Below are positions 1 to 10,860 of a stretch of 64,000 nucleotides of DNA, one piece after another. Below the pieces are notes generated by a model that was not told the origin of the DNA, ran no database searches, and saw nothing but the letters and a program-made list of their open reading frames with translations. The stretch covers positions 185,561 through 249,560 of the forward strand of contig NW_026971067.1 in the NCBI RefSeq assembly GCF_963678635.1, written 5' to 3'. A program made the position numbers and the translations under genes. This DNA comes from Symsagittifera roscoffensis. Taxonomy: Eukaryota > Xenacoelomorpha > Acoela > Convolutidae. How positions within the stretch are numbered: position 1 is the first letter of the stretch; every line of letters starts with the position of its first letter.

Positions 1-1116
1 CGTGCACTGGAGAGCTTGGCACAATCCGCAAACCAGTGGTTGTCATTGAAAAAGTCTCTGACACATCAGGAGGGAGTCAAAGCCCTGAAGACCCTGACGG
101 AGAGAAATCAAATCCTCGCAGCCACTCTTCGTTCGAACTTGTCCGCTGGTACCCTCAGATTCCGGAACCAAATGCCAACGGAACAAATTCGCCCTTCGTT
201 GCCAAAACGAAAACAACTAACTCCTGTGAAGAAAGGGAAGAAACGCCCAAACGTGCCATCTTCAACATCATCACCGGAAGACAATAGGCCTCTCAAACAA
301 TCGGGTTCCAGGCAACGTATTTCAGCGAAAACAGTGTACGTGCCTGCTCATTCGAAATTCCCCTCTATGCCAGTTTCACATACTCCACCCCGCAGTCAAA
401 TGGTGGCGTCGAAATTAAGGGAAGATGCAACTTCGGAGGCTCCGGGTATACAGAACATCCCGTATCCACAGCATTCTACTCCGGTGGTAGACTTGACAGT
501 TTCTTCCTCTACGTCGGGTAATCCAGGAACAGAGGCTCCTATTAGCGTCAAACCAAGGTGTATTAACGTCAAACCGAAATCTACAGTTATTGTCTCTTCC
601 TCTAAGTCTGGAAATGCAGGAGCGGAAATTCCTATTAGCATCAAGTCAAAGGCGCCAATTCCAATAATGACCCCAGTAGGCTCAGATCTTATTCCCATCT
701 CTTCAGACGAAGAATCGTCAATCTCGAAGTCACAAGTAGGAACTTCATCAAAATTGGTAGCATCGGGCTCTAACACCCAAGATAGTCACGGCATACTTTC
801 GGAACAGGATGGGAATATGTCTTCTTCGTCAAATTCGTCACGATCTTCTTCTCGACGGAAAAAGCAAACTACATTCTACGGTAGCCCTATTAGACACTCA
901 GTTAATGTCATTCAGTCTCAGTCAACAACTACGCCTCCGTCAACTCCTGCCTCTCCGGATAAGAAAGTCAGTTTTGTCGTGTCCGGTTCTGATCGTCCTA
1001 ATCAAGTAAGCCAGTCTCGGGCTGATATACCCGAGGATTCCCCAAAACATAGGAAATTTATTCGTTTCCCCAAAACGAGTACTTCCGACTATCCTTCGCG
1101 TCGGTCAGATAGATAA
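1..1116 (+). CDS. C-terminal part of an ORF in an LTR-retrotransposon context (5' end outside window)
   Basis: The frame is open from the first base of the window and ends at the TAG/TAA region at 1116; no initiator is visible, so this is a 3' fragment. The first ~70 residues look folded and helical (Leu-rich, basic). A basic stretch follows (KKGKKRPN), then a long Ser/Thr/Pro-rich tail with two internal semi-repeats (around VSSSTSGNPG and VSSSKSGNAG) and an acidic Ser cluster (SSDEESS). No catalytic motif is visible. Downstream come 3' UTR tandem repeats, a polypurine tract and an LTR, so by position this is the last ORF of an LTR element, possibly the tail after an integrase or an accessory protein. 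That assignment is from context only. An unrelated disordered cellular protein remains possible. Confidence 0.5.
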   Translation, partial: RALESLAQSANQWLSLKKSLTHQEGVKALKTLTERNQILAATLRSNLSAGTLRFRNQMPTEQIRPSLPKRKQLTPVKKGKKRPNVPSSTSSPEDNRPLKQSGSRQRISAKTVYVPAHSKFPSMPVSHTPPRSQMVASKLREDATSEAPGIQNIPYPQHSTPVVDLTVSSSTSGNPGTEAPISVKPRCINVKPKSTVIVSSSKSGNAGAEIPISIKSKAPIPIMTPVGSDLIPISSDEESSISKSQVGTSSKLVASGSNTQDSHGILSEQDGNMSSSSNSSRSSSRRKKQTTFYGSPIRHSVNVIQSQSTTTPPSTPASPDKKVSFVVSGSDRPNQVSQSRADIPEDSPKHRKFIRFPKTSTSDYPSRRSDR

Positions 1117-1400
1117 AACTTTTGTATTTATCGAATTCGGCATTTGGTCCAGAACTTAAACAAACTATTGTACCCTGTATTTGCTAAAAACTTTAAACTT
1201 TATACCAAATTTCTATTTGTAAAACTTCATGTCGGTCAGATAAATGAAACTTTTGCATTTATCGAATTCAGCATTTGGTCCAGAAATCATACAAACTATC
1301 GTATCTTGCCTAATTAAAACTTTCGCATTTATCAATTCAGCATTTGGTCCAGAAATTATACAACTTTTTGTATCTTGTTCTCGCCATAATCTTTAAATTC
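1104..1400 (+). repeat. three tandem ~80-125 bp repeats in the 3' UTR
   Basis: A unit containing ACTTTTGTATTTATCGAATT and GCATTTGGTCCAGAA occurs three times in direct order (starting near 1105, 1233 and 1316), with progressive divergence and shortening. The first unit overlaps the last codons of the upstream ORF. They lie between that ORF and the polypurine tract, the usual place for element-specific untranslated repeats. Confidence 0.7.
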
Positions 1401-1540
1401 ATATCAAACCTTTATCTATGATAGTCATTTTCCATAAATCTCTTTGTCTACCTGATGTTCTTCACGGTTTCATATGTAAAAGCGCATTTATTAATTTTGT
1501 ACTTAAGAGTAAAGAAATTCAAACACGGTTTGAATTCTTT

Positions 1541-1836
1541 TCCCGAGAGGGGGAAATGTGGTGCGTCGTTGTTTAGTCTTAAACATGACGTCATCAGTGT
1601 GCTAGCTATTCGTGCTAAACTCCATTATCGGTCAAGGTCGTTACCGACCTGCCAATCCACTTGAACCTTAACAGCATGCGCTCTATTCATTCTCTGTTCA
1701 ACTTATGAAAGATTTAAGTTGTATTTACTTCTATTGTCATGACATTATTTAAATACTAATCTATCTATATTATCTATATGATAACATAACAAGGAGAATT
1801 GATTCTTGTTTTAAAACTGTCTTTCGACGTTTCACA
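1541..1836 (+). mobile_element. polypurine tract plus 3' LTR
   Basis: A purine run (GAGAGGGGGAAA, 1545-1556) is followed at once by TGTGGTGCGTC. The proposed 280-bp LTR, 1557-1836, ends in TTTCACA, giving the TG...CA ends of LTR retrotransposons with a 4-bp inverted TGTG/CACA. The matching 5' LTR would lie left of the window, so identity between LTRs cannot be tested. The LTR ends two bases before the start of the duplicated block at 1838, so it either marks the block boundary or inserted at it. Confidence 0.6.
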
Positions 1837-2465
1837 GAGCCTAGTCAAGAGAAAAGATGTTTTGTGTTTCGTGAGCTGGATTTTGTCCTTGATTCCAAAT
1901 GCTGTTGTTTCGACATATCATCAGAATGCCATGAAGAACAGGGCCATGGAGAAGACGATTTTGAGTATCGTTCAAATAATCCCACAATGCAGGGATCGAA
2001 AAAGACGATCACACGAGATAATAACTTGAAAATCATTCGAAGATAGATGAGATCAGAAAGTTCTCCAATAAGAAACTAACTATCAGTCACGACGTGCATT
2101 GCCCCCCTGATAGAAGCAGAAAATTTTTTTAAGCTGTGGGAGGAAAGTTGATACCAGCAGGGCTCGCAAATCATTGGAATCGCCTACAGCCCCTTCAGAC
2201 CATAGATTGCGCTGAAGTATGTGCAGCGGAATTTGACTGCTCAAATTGGTAGAGTAAATTGCCGAACTCGAGAAAACCAGACATTCAATACCTGTTAAAA
2301 ACGAGATCAGATCATAAAAAATGCTACCGAACTGAACATATTTCCAGGTAGAGAAAATTTCAGTAAACCCAAAACTAGAATCAAAATCTGAAAATTTTAG
2401 TTTTCTTTCTAAACCAAGCTTCTCCACACGCCACAACCCATAGAGGGACCATGATAAACCATTAC

Positions 2466-2657
2466 GAGGCCCAACTCTGCACTGGATAGGCGCACAGTTT
2501 GGTGTTTGTAGGTCAGTGGATTCCAGAGACAAGTTGTTCGACATGTTAAAATTTCGTCCGGTACGATCAAAGAAAACTAAAGCGAACAAAAGAAGAACAA
2601 AGAAAATGTCCTTGGTGCGGAATCCGCTTACAATTCACAGAGTACACATTTTGGCCT
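2466..2657 (+). mobile_element. MITE-like element, GAGGCC family
   Basis: Member of a dispersed ~190-bp family that starts near GAGGCCAAACTGTGC and ends near GCACAGTTTGGCCTC, i.e. 15-16 bp terminal inverted repeats. This copy keeps GAGGCCCAACTCTGCACTGG at the left and a decayed right end. Its twin is at 17703-17894. Open frames seen on the minus strand here (2083-2589 and its twin) run through this repeat and are not genes. Confidence 0.65.
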
Positions 2658-3197
2658 TCTAAGGACGCAATACCTGCCTCGGCAAAAACCGGATCTTGGC
2701 CAACGGACCTTAAATCATTACCAATCAAGCCATCGAGACTTTACCAAATTTAGTCGAAAACAAAAACGCCGAAGATTCAAACCCACAGTCTTAAGATGAA
2801 ACAAACGTAGACCAACTCAACAAGACCTACGACGTCAAAACTGGCTAATATATACGTCGAAATACACAGAATTGCAACCGACTGGGGTTGTCAAACAAAC
2901 AGTTTCTTCTCCTATGAGCTCTTCAAGGCCTCAAAAATGAGCAACCTAGTTAGACATTATAAACCGACCGATAAGATCCGGACAGCCGCCTAAACTCTTG
3001 GGAGCCTGTGAACAAACTATCACTAGTCTGGGTTAGACAGCTGATTATCGACCATGCGAAGAGGAAACCACATGTACTTCGATTGGTTGTAGTTTAGATT
3101 CTGTAGGAGAGTAGGAGAGTGCCTAGTAATTAAAGTGCAAAAATTACCGTGTTTTTGATGAGGAACAAGAGCTTCACCATGAGCTACATGTTTTCTT

Positions 3198-3405
3198 GGC
3201 TCTTTTTCCTTTTTATTCCACCTCACACAAGCATCAATTTTCTGCTATAACGAGGTGCTTTAGATGGTTAGATGTGAAGACCAAATATGTCTGTCTTAGC
3301 CTATTTAGTCTCCATGCCAAATTTTGTAACAATCGGACAATGATAAACAAATAAAAAATAACAGAGAAATTACAAGTGAAAACTCGTTGGTTGGGGAGGA
3401 GAGGA
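3198..3405 (+). mobile_element. decayed hAT-type MITE (GGCTCTTTTTCC family)
   Basis: Begins GGCTCTTTTTCC and contains GACCAAATATGTCTGTC and ACAATCGGACAATG, both shared with the intact MITE at 25326-25501. It ends in a degraded G-rich right terminus (GGGGAGGAGAGGAAAA). Its duplicate in copy B starts at 19361. The minus-strand frame 3234-3560 is part of this element. Confidence 0.55.
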
Positions 3406-3713
3406 AAATGAATCCTCCCATCAAACATCCCCGAATGAAATAATAGTGTGGTATACAAAAATTCCAGTGCTGGGAATGGTGGTCTGAGATCCATTTTGGC
3501 CTGAGAAACCCTAATTAAATTGATTGTAGCGGCAAAGTTGAGTGATTTTGATGTGAACAATCAAACACTGTAATATCAAAAAACATGAGGCTTAGCAAAA
3601 TCACGAGGCTTAGCAAAGAGGCTTATACAAAAAACCCAGCCTAACTAATTAATTTTTGGTACTAGTGACAAGTGACATCAACAAAGAAATTTTGCGTCAC
3701 TTTATAACATAAC

Positions 3714-3847
3714 GAGGCCATGCTGTGCACTGGATATGCGCACAATTTAGTGTGTAGGTCTCTGGAATCTAGAAACAAACAATTAAACATGTTAAAGTTT
3801 TCCCGGAACTATAAAAAAAACGAAAAACAAAAAATTATTCAACAGAA
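3714..3847 (+). mobile_element. GAGGCC-family MITE, 3'-truncated
   Basis: GAGGCCATGCTGTGCACTGG at the left and the family core (ATATGCGCACAATTTAGTGT) are present, but the right terminal repeat is missing where a tRNA-like sequence begins. The duplicate in copy B is at 19876-20008. Confidence 0.6.
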
Positions 3848-3880
3848 CAGCCGTAGCCGAGTGGTGTACGGCAAGCGTCT
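3848..3880 (+). other. tRNA-like 5' half with a perfect A-box
   Basis: TAGCCGAGTGGT (from 3855) matches the Pol III A-box consensus TRGYNNARNNG at every position and looks like the D-arm of a tRNA-Ser/Leu or a SINE head. The tRNA-like sequence is interrupted at GCGTCT by the foldback element starting at 3881 and may resume at CTCTCAATACG (5099), with a weak B-box-like GTTCAGATTAC. Copy B has lost nearly all of it. Confidence 0.4.
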
Positions 3881-5098
3881 CCTGGGTTGACGTCCACAGA
3901 AGAAAAATGCCTATCATAGTTTCATATGTGAAGTCTATGGAAAAATGTTTATCATACAAAACTCATACCAAACTTAAGAACTGTTTTAAAAGCTTTTAAG
4001 GAACATTTCTAGTTTATTTGCCTCTTTTGAAGCTTTTTGGTCCTTAAAAAGCTGATTTATAAAATTCGATGAAAAATGCTTATACATTTTTCGTGTATGA
4101 AAATTACAAGAGAATCATTTTGTCATAGATTTTTTTTTTCAAAAAATCACCAAAAATTGTGTTGGTAAATTTGAAAAGATTTAAATTATTGTATCTACGG
4201 TAAAGGGCATTTTGACAATCAAAAACTTAATTTTAATTTTGGTCAGAACAAATGCTTGTCATATTTTTTTTTCATATATGAAAATTGAATGAAATGCATT
4301 TTTTCATAAAGAAAAACACAAAGTTGAGGTAAAAAATATTTAATCCTTTTTGGTTGCAAGTTTTTTTGTGCTCAAAATAAATTTTACGAGAAAAAAATTG
4401 CATGCAAAATTTAACTTTTAATGTTTATAACGTAGTCCAGGATGAGTTTTTCACTCGAAAAATCCAAAAACTTCAAAGAAGTGTTTTTTTGTAAACACGA
4501 TTACTATTTTTTCGGTTTCATTTACTAAGATAAAGGTAAAATTTGTAAAAAACAGGCCTTTTTTCAACCACCAAAATTTTCAAGCCAAAAAGTATCATGC
4601 CATATACAAAAAGTTACATTTTTTTGGTACATAATTCCATGTGAAACTTAATTTATATGGCCAAAATCACCAAATGCAGTGTATCTGCGTGGTAACTGCC
4701 AAATACAATCTGGGTTTTTTCGTCACAACAATACCATATTAGTCTTTCGGATGAATACAAAATTTCAAAACAAAAATTTTTTATATTTTAATTTAAAAAA
4801 TGCTTAACACAGTTTCATAGAATGGAAAGAATGCTTGTCGTACAAATTTATCGTTTAGAAAAATGATTATCATGCAGTTTTCATAAAATTTTGGGGATAT
4901 AAAGACTGACGAAAGAGCTCAATTTTTAAATCAAGAGTATGGAAAAAATGCTGGTTATAAACTTTCATATTATGGAAAAAATGCTTATTTTGCTATTTTC
5001 ATACACTTACTTTTACTCTATGAAATTGTATGAAAGAGTATGATAAGCATTTTTTCATTTATGAAAATTGTATGACAAGCAATTTTTGTCAACCCGGG
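3881..5098 (+). mobile_element. foldback element, 'ATGCTTATCATAC' core (copy A)
   Basis: Starts CCTGGGTTGACG and ends GTCAACCCGGG: inverted termini with one mismatch in the first 10 bases. The interior is built of near-palindromic words around AATGCTTATCATACAATTTT and CATATATGAAAATTG in both orientations. The insertion is flanked by CT on both sides (GCGTCT/CTCTCAA), possibly a 2-bp target duplication. No ORF of note. Copy B equivalent: 20014-21230. Confidence 0.75.
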
Positions 5099-5650
5099 CT
5101 CTCAATACGTTCAGATTACAAAATTGACAACAACTCAACTCCCCAACAGTTGGTCATGCATTGAATAGGACCGGGGGCAATTTAAAAAAATAAGAGAGCC
5201 CTTGTTGCAGTATCCACTCACAATTCACAAAACTCACAGTTTGGGCTCGAAAGATACTGCACAAAAACGTATCGCTAACTGTCTCTAGCACGTTGATAAT
5301 TGTCCCAAGTACAAGAAAGGACGGTTTAAAAATTATTTAAAGTTTTACACAATTTTTTTCAATTATTTTTAATTTGGTCCGCATTCTTATTGCGTAGAAG
5401 CTTCAACTGCTTAATGCCAGGGATACCAATAGGTTCAAAGTTTCTATGGTCTAAGATGTTCCATACTCTAAATATGGTTTTGGGTATTTCTAAGTCATAC
5501 GAGATCGGGTGATCTTAAGCTCAGCTTGAGATTGAATTTCGCAAAAAATGTGAAAATTTTTGCATGTAATTTATAAATTCACAATCTCGCAACAATTGGC
5601 GATAATTAAGCTTTTTGAAGAAAGGTAAATTGCTTCTATCAAACGTGAAA
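5099..5650. other. intergenic, one diverged GAGGCC-family fragment
   Basis: 5151-5243 keeps GCATTGAATAGGACC and CACAGTTTGGGCTC, a diverged internal part and right end of the GAGGCC family (twin at about 21293-21382). The rest is AT-rich with no recognisable coding sequence. Confidence 0.5.
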
Positions 5651-5830
5651 CCGTGCCAAACCGTGCACTGGATAGGCTCAAAATTTGGATTTGTGTAGGT
5701 TCTGGAATCAACAGACAAGCCTTTAAACATGTTAAATTTTGTCGAAATGTTCAAAGAAAACGAAAGTTCAAAAAAAACGAAGAGAGCGTCCTTGTTGCGG
5801 AATCCGCTTACAGAGACACAAAAGAGACAG
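5651..5830 (+). mobile_element. GAGGCC-family MITE, diverged copy
   Basis: GTGCACTGGATAGGCTCAAA, GGAATCAACAGACAAGCC and CCTTGTTGCGGAATCCGCTT follow the family order. Terminal repeats are eroded. Overlapping short ORFs on both strands here are repeat-derived. Twin near 21787-21960. Confidence 0.55.
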
Positions 5831-6491
5831 GTGGGCTTCATAATAGTTCAATCATTGAAGACAGAGCTTCGATTTTTCTTTACTACAAAAAAACAGTTAC
5901 ACATTTTGTTCAAGTTCCTGATATGAAACATTGTCATAACACATGTTTCTTAGCTTTCGAAAGTTTAGGATGGTTTTGTCCGGCAAAAAAGTCAATTTGA
6001 CCTGTTTCATAAAAAACATGCCTGCGCTGCAGAAATTTTGTTTTAAAATGGTCATCAATTTTTGAGCCCTACTCCATATGTCCTTTTCGAGCCGTTTTAT
6101 CAAAGACTTACATGCAGTTCAAATAAAACTTTGGCAAATCACAAGCTTTTCACTGTTCTGCTAGAGCTCAGAAAACCAAAATTGGGTCAAAAAACTAATA
6201 CTGGGTAGAAGAAAGTTAGAAACCCAAAGTTTGGTAAGAATAGGAATTTTCAAGCAAAAGTTAAATACTTGTGGATCTTTTTCCCCACCTTTTAATCAAA
6301 TTTTGCTATTTGTATTTTTTAATGTGTTAGTTGTCTAAAAACGAACAATTACGATATCTGATTTGAAGTAAAACTTTAATCAGATCTTTGTAGTTTGTTC
6401 ATTACACCAAAATTTCAATTCAAGCTACTTTCCATTTCAAGCTATTTTCATTTCAGGTTTACTATGGTTCACAATTTGATGTTACGATATT

Positions 6492-6716
6492 ATGAAGAAA
6501 AAATGTGTTCACATCCAAACTGGAGATTTAGTTCGGTTACTAGAAGACCTGACACCTCGCGGTCTTTGGTACCTGGGACGGGTACTTCGTTCTTTTCCCG
6601 GGTGGAACGGAATTTTTCGCTCATGCGAAGTTCAGAGAAGCCGTGGACTCCTGAACAGGACAGCCGTTAAACTTTCAAAAGTTTTGGAAGAGGTTCACCG
6701 CGGACCGTTTGACTGA
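6492..6716 (+). pseudogene. BEL/Pao retrotransposon pol C-terminus (DUF5641-like), copy A
   Basis: The 74-codon frame reads GDLVRLLEDLTPRGLWYLGRV, FPGWNGIFRSCEV and AVKLSKVLE. This is the order of the beta-strand domain (DUF5641) that closes BEL/Pao polyproteins: 'W-x-LGRV', 'G-x-x-G-x-x-R', then a 'RPxxKL' motif, here NRTAVKL. It ends at TGA 6714-6716. The upstream integrase core is absent, so this is a 5'-truncated relic, and the 3' flank to about 7260 may be its untranslated tail. Copy B preserves the more canonical RPAVKL. Confidence 0.7.
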
Positions 6717-7538
6717 CTACGATGACATTGAAACCATGATACAACATAGAAACTTCGACAATTATCAGATCGCTACTACAATTACAAAATTTGTTTGCAA
6801 CCTGCAAATGGGCCCGCCCATGTGCATGCCCTTAGCGCACGAATTGAAAACCTGAACAAGTCAAATAAAAATCAAACAACAGACTTTGAAACAGCATAAG
6901 TTTTAACTTTGAAACTGGAAACGCTATGCAACCAACTTGGCTGAATTGGAATTTCCGGAACGTCTTCAAATCAAAATCTAAGTCTTTCAAATAACATTCT
7001 TTCTAAACAATTTTCTAAACATTTTTGTTTCTTCTGTTTCTCTAGTTAATTCTTAATTTTTACCTTCTAGATAACTTAAACTTTACGTTTCCCCTACTAA
7101 TTATAGTGATGCTGTCAGGTACGTGCATAAAGACGCGGATAATGTTAGCGTAAAAGTAGTTTTCAAAGCTAAAACCAAATGTTGGGGTAGGGGTGGAAAA
7201 GAGTCTCATTGCAATATGACAATATGAAAGGGGAGAAGTGGAAAAGAGCCGAAATTGTGAGTTGTTCCGATTTTAGATTCCCATCTTGGTGGCAATTTTT
7301 ATATAACCCCCTAGACAGTGACTTTGTGTTTTAAGGGGTCTATTTTTCAGTGGGTTGGGGGGAGGGCTAATACGTTAACATGTTACAAACTCGAAAAATT
7401 CGTGCGTAATCGTGACGTCGTGAGTACCCCGTAACAAAACTTTTCTCACAATTTCACATCTGATCATACAGTTTTCAGACACTAGCTGTTTTCCAGCTCT
7501 GCGTATATCTGTTTCACATGTGATCACATCTGCCGTTT

Positions 7539-7738
7539 NNNNNNNNNNNNNNNNNNNNNNNNNNNNNNNNNNNNNNNNNNNNNNNNNNNNNNNNNNNNNN
7601 NNNNNNNNNNNNNNNNNNNNNNNNNNNNNNNNNNNNNNNNNNNNNNNNNNNNNNNNNNNNNNNNNNNNNNNNNNNNNNNNNNNNNNNNNNNNNNNNNNNN
7701 NNNNNNNNNNNNNNNNNNNNNNNNNNNNNNNNNNNNNN
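7539..7738. other. assembly gap of exactly 200 N
   Basis: A round-number gap, so probably a scaffold join of arbitrary size. The left contig ends in TCTGCCGTTT, which in copy B (23890) is the base before a 20-bp minisatellite. Assembly therefore probably broke at this tandem repeat. Confidence 0.95.
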
Positions 7739-9950
7739 TTCTAAGTTTTAGGGCATTGAAATTGTATCAGGGGATTCCTTTTCTTCAGTATTTAATTTGT
7801 TGCAGCTGCCCATGAGAACAAAATTCAAATAACAGGGTTGTGCGTAGCGAACTGATAGAGCAAGTTCTTCGACAGACTTGTTAGGTTTATTTAGGTTACA
7901 GGAAGTTTTTAATAGTGCTGATCTTTTAGTTATGTTCTTTGATGTTTTAAATTCTACCCAATTGCTGTCATATTTTTGATGAAATAAGTTTAAATCTGTG
8001 CATAATTAAGGGTATAAGATTTCAGGCTGAGTATAATGACTCTCCTTCTTTTGTCTTGCGGCTGTTGATCTATCACATCGAAAGGTGACAAAAGGATCAC
8101 TATCTAGTGTCCATAAATTGTTATCATTGGACTCATTAAACCATGTCCCAGAAAATTCACACATTGTGTTTCATCCACATGTATTTTCTAGTATTTTCCG
8201 ACAAATTCTTTTTTGCTTAAACTGCTGCAGTTTAGATGTAGAGTTTTACGTTGTTTTTTAAATTGTTTAGTCTCTCCGATATGTCAATAAGTTGATCATT
8301 TGTACCTGGATTTGGGTTTTTGTCGCCGCATCAAAAAAGTAATTTTGACAATAAAGTTAATAATACGAGAATTATTAATATTAGTAAAAAGAAAAGTATC
8401 AATAATAATGATAAAAGTAATGTGCGCTTGAGAGGCACTATAGTGATGTTGATGTTATTGTTGAGAGCCACCCAATTTGACATAGAAAAAAATTGGCAGT
8501 CCATTGAAATTTTTTTTTTGAGTTTGTTCAACTCTCGAAAAGTGATTATTTTGTTGCAATCGATGATCATAAGCAAAAAGAAGCAAGTTAAGAGGTTTTT
8601 TGTTAACATTGACATCGTTGAAAACTCCAAAACAATAATACTTGACTTATATCAATATCATTTTAACTAGCTTTAGCGATAGTAACTCTGCATGAAACTA
8701 CATGAGAGCTTTGGAGGCATAGCAAGATTATTGAAATTACTGCGTGACCGTTGATAAAGATGGATCCGATTTACAGAATTGTTTTGCTTCTGATTGTTGA
8801 ATTTTTTAACAGTTTTTGGGCCGGGTGGTTTTCAAAGTATTGGCATAGGAAAGATTCGTAAAAAGCGTACAATATGCGCAATTACGCTTTTTAGTTCCGA
8901 GGTTGGATATTTAGTTAACACTTTCAGTTTTTCCTCTATCGACTGTCCCTATATGAATGGATTATCGTGTCGTTGGGCATAGTTTAAGAGCTCAAATTCA
9001 CGTGTATCTGGGGTCCTGGCATGACATTTTGGGGGCCTGACTCCTCGATCTGTCCTGAAATTCTATCCGCCCTTCCCCTGTTTGGTTAGTGATGTTAAAA
9101 ATCTTTCTACAGTTCTCTTCTGTTCGTAAAGATATGCATAAATTTTTTATACAACACTTTTATTAAGTTATACAAACTCATCAAATGTTAAATTATGGCT
9201 AGAACACTTTAAATAGTAGATTAGAAGAACTTATCCTCTGGAAAGTGGAGAGTTAGAGTGTATATAGTAATGAGAAGTTCGAGTGTAAGTACTAAAGTAA
9301 TGATTATGCGTGTAGGGAATTTAAGAAATTTTTATTCAGGAAATATTTGATGGTTATATGAATTTACTTTCAATTTGGTTTTCCTCTTTTATTTGGTAGA
9401 ATGGAAAAAAATTTGAGGACGCTTTTTGTTTTCAAAATTTCGATTTTTAGATTTCCATATATTTTTTTACAATTTTAAGAGAATTGAATTGAGTTACTTG
9501 AGATTTAGGAGTTATTGCTGAATTTTGAGATGTTTTTCGTCGTAAGAAAAAAAATTGGCACCTCTTATTTTTAGAAATTTTTCATGAAGGCTTAATCATG
9601 AAAAAATCATTAAAAATGAAAATCGACTGTTTTCTTGCTTTGAATTTTGTGCTTGAGCTCTTAAAGACAATTAGAAGATCAAAATTACCGTTGTAATTTT
9701 CATCGACGGCATGTAACAGTGACGGATACTCGGATAGCCGAAAAGCGAACGCGTTTCCTGATAGCTGAAAAAAATAGTGTCACAGAACAGCCAAAAAAAT
9801 TTTCGTTCCATGATAGCCAAAGTTTTCCAATTTTCTCGGGCCAAAATTGCATTGCTGAAAATTGAAATAGAGGAGGTTTCTAAAAAAAAACATTTTAAAA
9901 GTCCATATTTACTATACGATTGAAAAAATTTCCGATGAAGGCAAAAATAT
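7739..9950. other. AT-rich intergenic sequence without recognised features
   Basis: No conserved motif, splice-bounded exon or repeat family was recognised. Overlapping frames on both strands at 8320-8670 are low-complexity (Asn/Lys/Ile on one strand, Leu/Ile on the other) and not convincing as genes. Confidence 0.6.
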
Positions 9951-9985
9951 AACGTTTTCGCTACTATGTGCGTCTTCATGCTTTT
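9951..9985 (-). repeat. Penelope-like element junction motif 1
   Basis: ACGTTTTCGCTACTATGTGC matches AACGTTTTGGCAACAATGTG (10668-10687) and AACGCCTTCGCAACTATGTG (14384-14403). These three sites precede the three Penelope-like 3' ends in plus-strand order, so they probably mark the joints of a head-to-tail array. Confidence 0.5.
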
Positions 9986-9986
9986 G

Positions 9987-10132
9987 TAAAAAACCTTTCT
10001 AAATTGATGTTTTATGGTCCTTCAGATAAGGTGAAGGACCATTATCTGAAGGACCATATCTGAAGGACCATAAAACATCTGTTTTATTATCTGAAGGACC
10101 ATAAAACATCAATTTAGAAAGGTTTTTTTACA
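9987..10132 (+). repeat. perfect ~43-bp inverted repeat (hairpin) with repeated spacer words
   Basis: The left arm (about 9988-10030, starting TAAAAAACCTTTCTAAATTG) is the exact reverse complement of the right arm (about 10089-10131). The ~58-bp spacer contains more copies of TCTGAAGGACCATA in both orientations, so several alternative stems can form. It sits at the 3' end of the first Penelope-like copy. Confidence 0.85.
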
Positions 10133-10242
10133 AAAGTTCACATAAATTTTGGTTCTAAATCATCAAGTTAAAAATTGAGCCAAAAATAATTGAGTTCTAA
10201 AAATAAAACTTATTATGATTCATCTAAAATTAATTTAAAGTC

Positions 10243-10599
10243 TCAATTAAAAGTGTCATTTGTCTGGAAGTGTCTGATTAATATTTTTGATTTAGAAAAA
10301 GTTTTTGATCCGTTTTTGAATAAAAAACCAAACCTATTTTGGGACAACATTTTCAGTGTCAATTCACTGCTACGAAACTCATCGCGCATGTTCAATCTTT
10401 CGGTTTTTCTTTCGTGATAAGTATTGCCGCTAGATTGGTTGATCGAACTATCTAGAATTTCCCAAGTAACACCTACGCTTTTTCCCTCAAACCTGCTTTG
10501 TTTAGGGTGAAAGCCTACCGCTGAGATTGTTTTCTCGTACCTCTCATTTCTAGTGGTCGAAAAAGGAAAAAAATATTTAAACTTACATTTGTGCATCAT
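10243..10599 (-). pseudogene. Penelope-like element, partial GIY-YIG endonuclease C-terminus (copy 1)
   Basis: The translation aligns by eye with the neighbouring copy: VGFHPKQSRFEGKSVGVTWE, ILDSSINQ..., NMRDEFRSSELTLKM. These correspond to the distal half of the GIY-YIG domain and the conserved RDEFRSRELTLK-type C-terminus of Penelope-like elements. The YVGQT segment is missing or shifted, so this is a truncated relic. It lies downstream of copy 2 on the same strand, separated by 3' UTR-like sequence (shared AAATTTTGGTTCTAAA) and a junction motif. Confidence 0.65.
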
Positions 10600-10860
10600 C
10601 AGGTTTAAAAGTATTACGCTTTTATAGAACGATCAATGAAGATATTTTTGATTAAAGTAAATTTCAAACGTTTTGGCAACAATGTGAACCGTCAGGATTT
10701 GTAAAAAAAACTAATCTAAATGACGATGAATAATCAATTTACAAAAGTAAATTAAAACATTTCACGTAAATTTTGGTTCTAAACCAACCTATTCAAACTT
10801 TAGCCAATCACAGCTGAACACTTATTTTTAGATTAAAAGACTTTTAATTTCTACATTTAC

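Larger units (their letters stand above)
1838..7538 (+). repeat. duplicated block, copy A
   Basis: Collinear with 17073-23890 from the GAGCCTAGTCAAGAG start to the TCTGCCGTTT end. The first ~1.2 kb is almost identical between copies; the rest differs by scattered substitutions and small indels. Copy A lacks the 924-bp element present in B at 18347-19270 and a 215-bp segment present in B at about 22663-22876. It keeps about 30 bp of tRNA-like sequence at 3853-3880 that B has lost. Copy A ends at the assembly gap. Inside are MITE and foldback elements and a BEL/Pao pol tail; I see no cellular gene. Confidence 0.9.

Noticed and set aside
2083..2589. 168-codon minus-strand ORF, repeated almost identically at 17320-17826, as a conserved gene
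   Set aside because: It runs through the GAGGCC MITE and lies in the duplicated block; conservation reflects duplication, not constraint. No domain or signals.
3234..3560. 108-codon minus-strand ORF and its twin at 19396-19722
   Set aside because: Derived from a hAT MITE relic with recognisable terminus and shared words.
5653..6103. Overlapping ORFs on both strands (115, 65 and 68 codons)
   Set aside because: Contained in or next to a GAGGCC-family MITE and present in the twin block with frameshifts between copies.
8320..8670. Overlapping 116- and 99-codon ORFs on opposite strands
   Set aside because: Low-complexity AT-rich sequence with Asn/Lys/Ile or Leu/Ile composition; no supporting signals.
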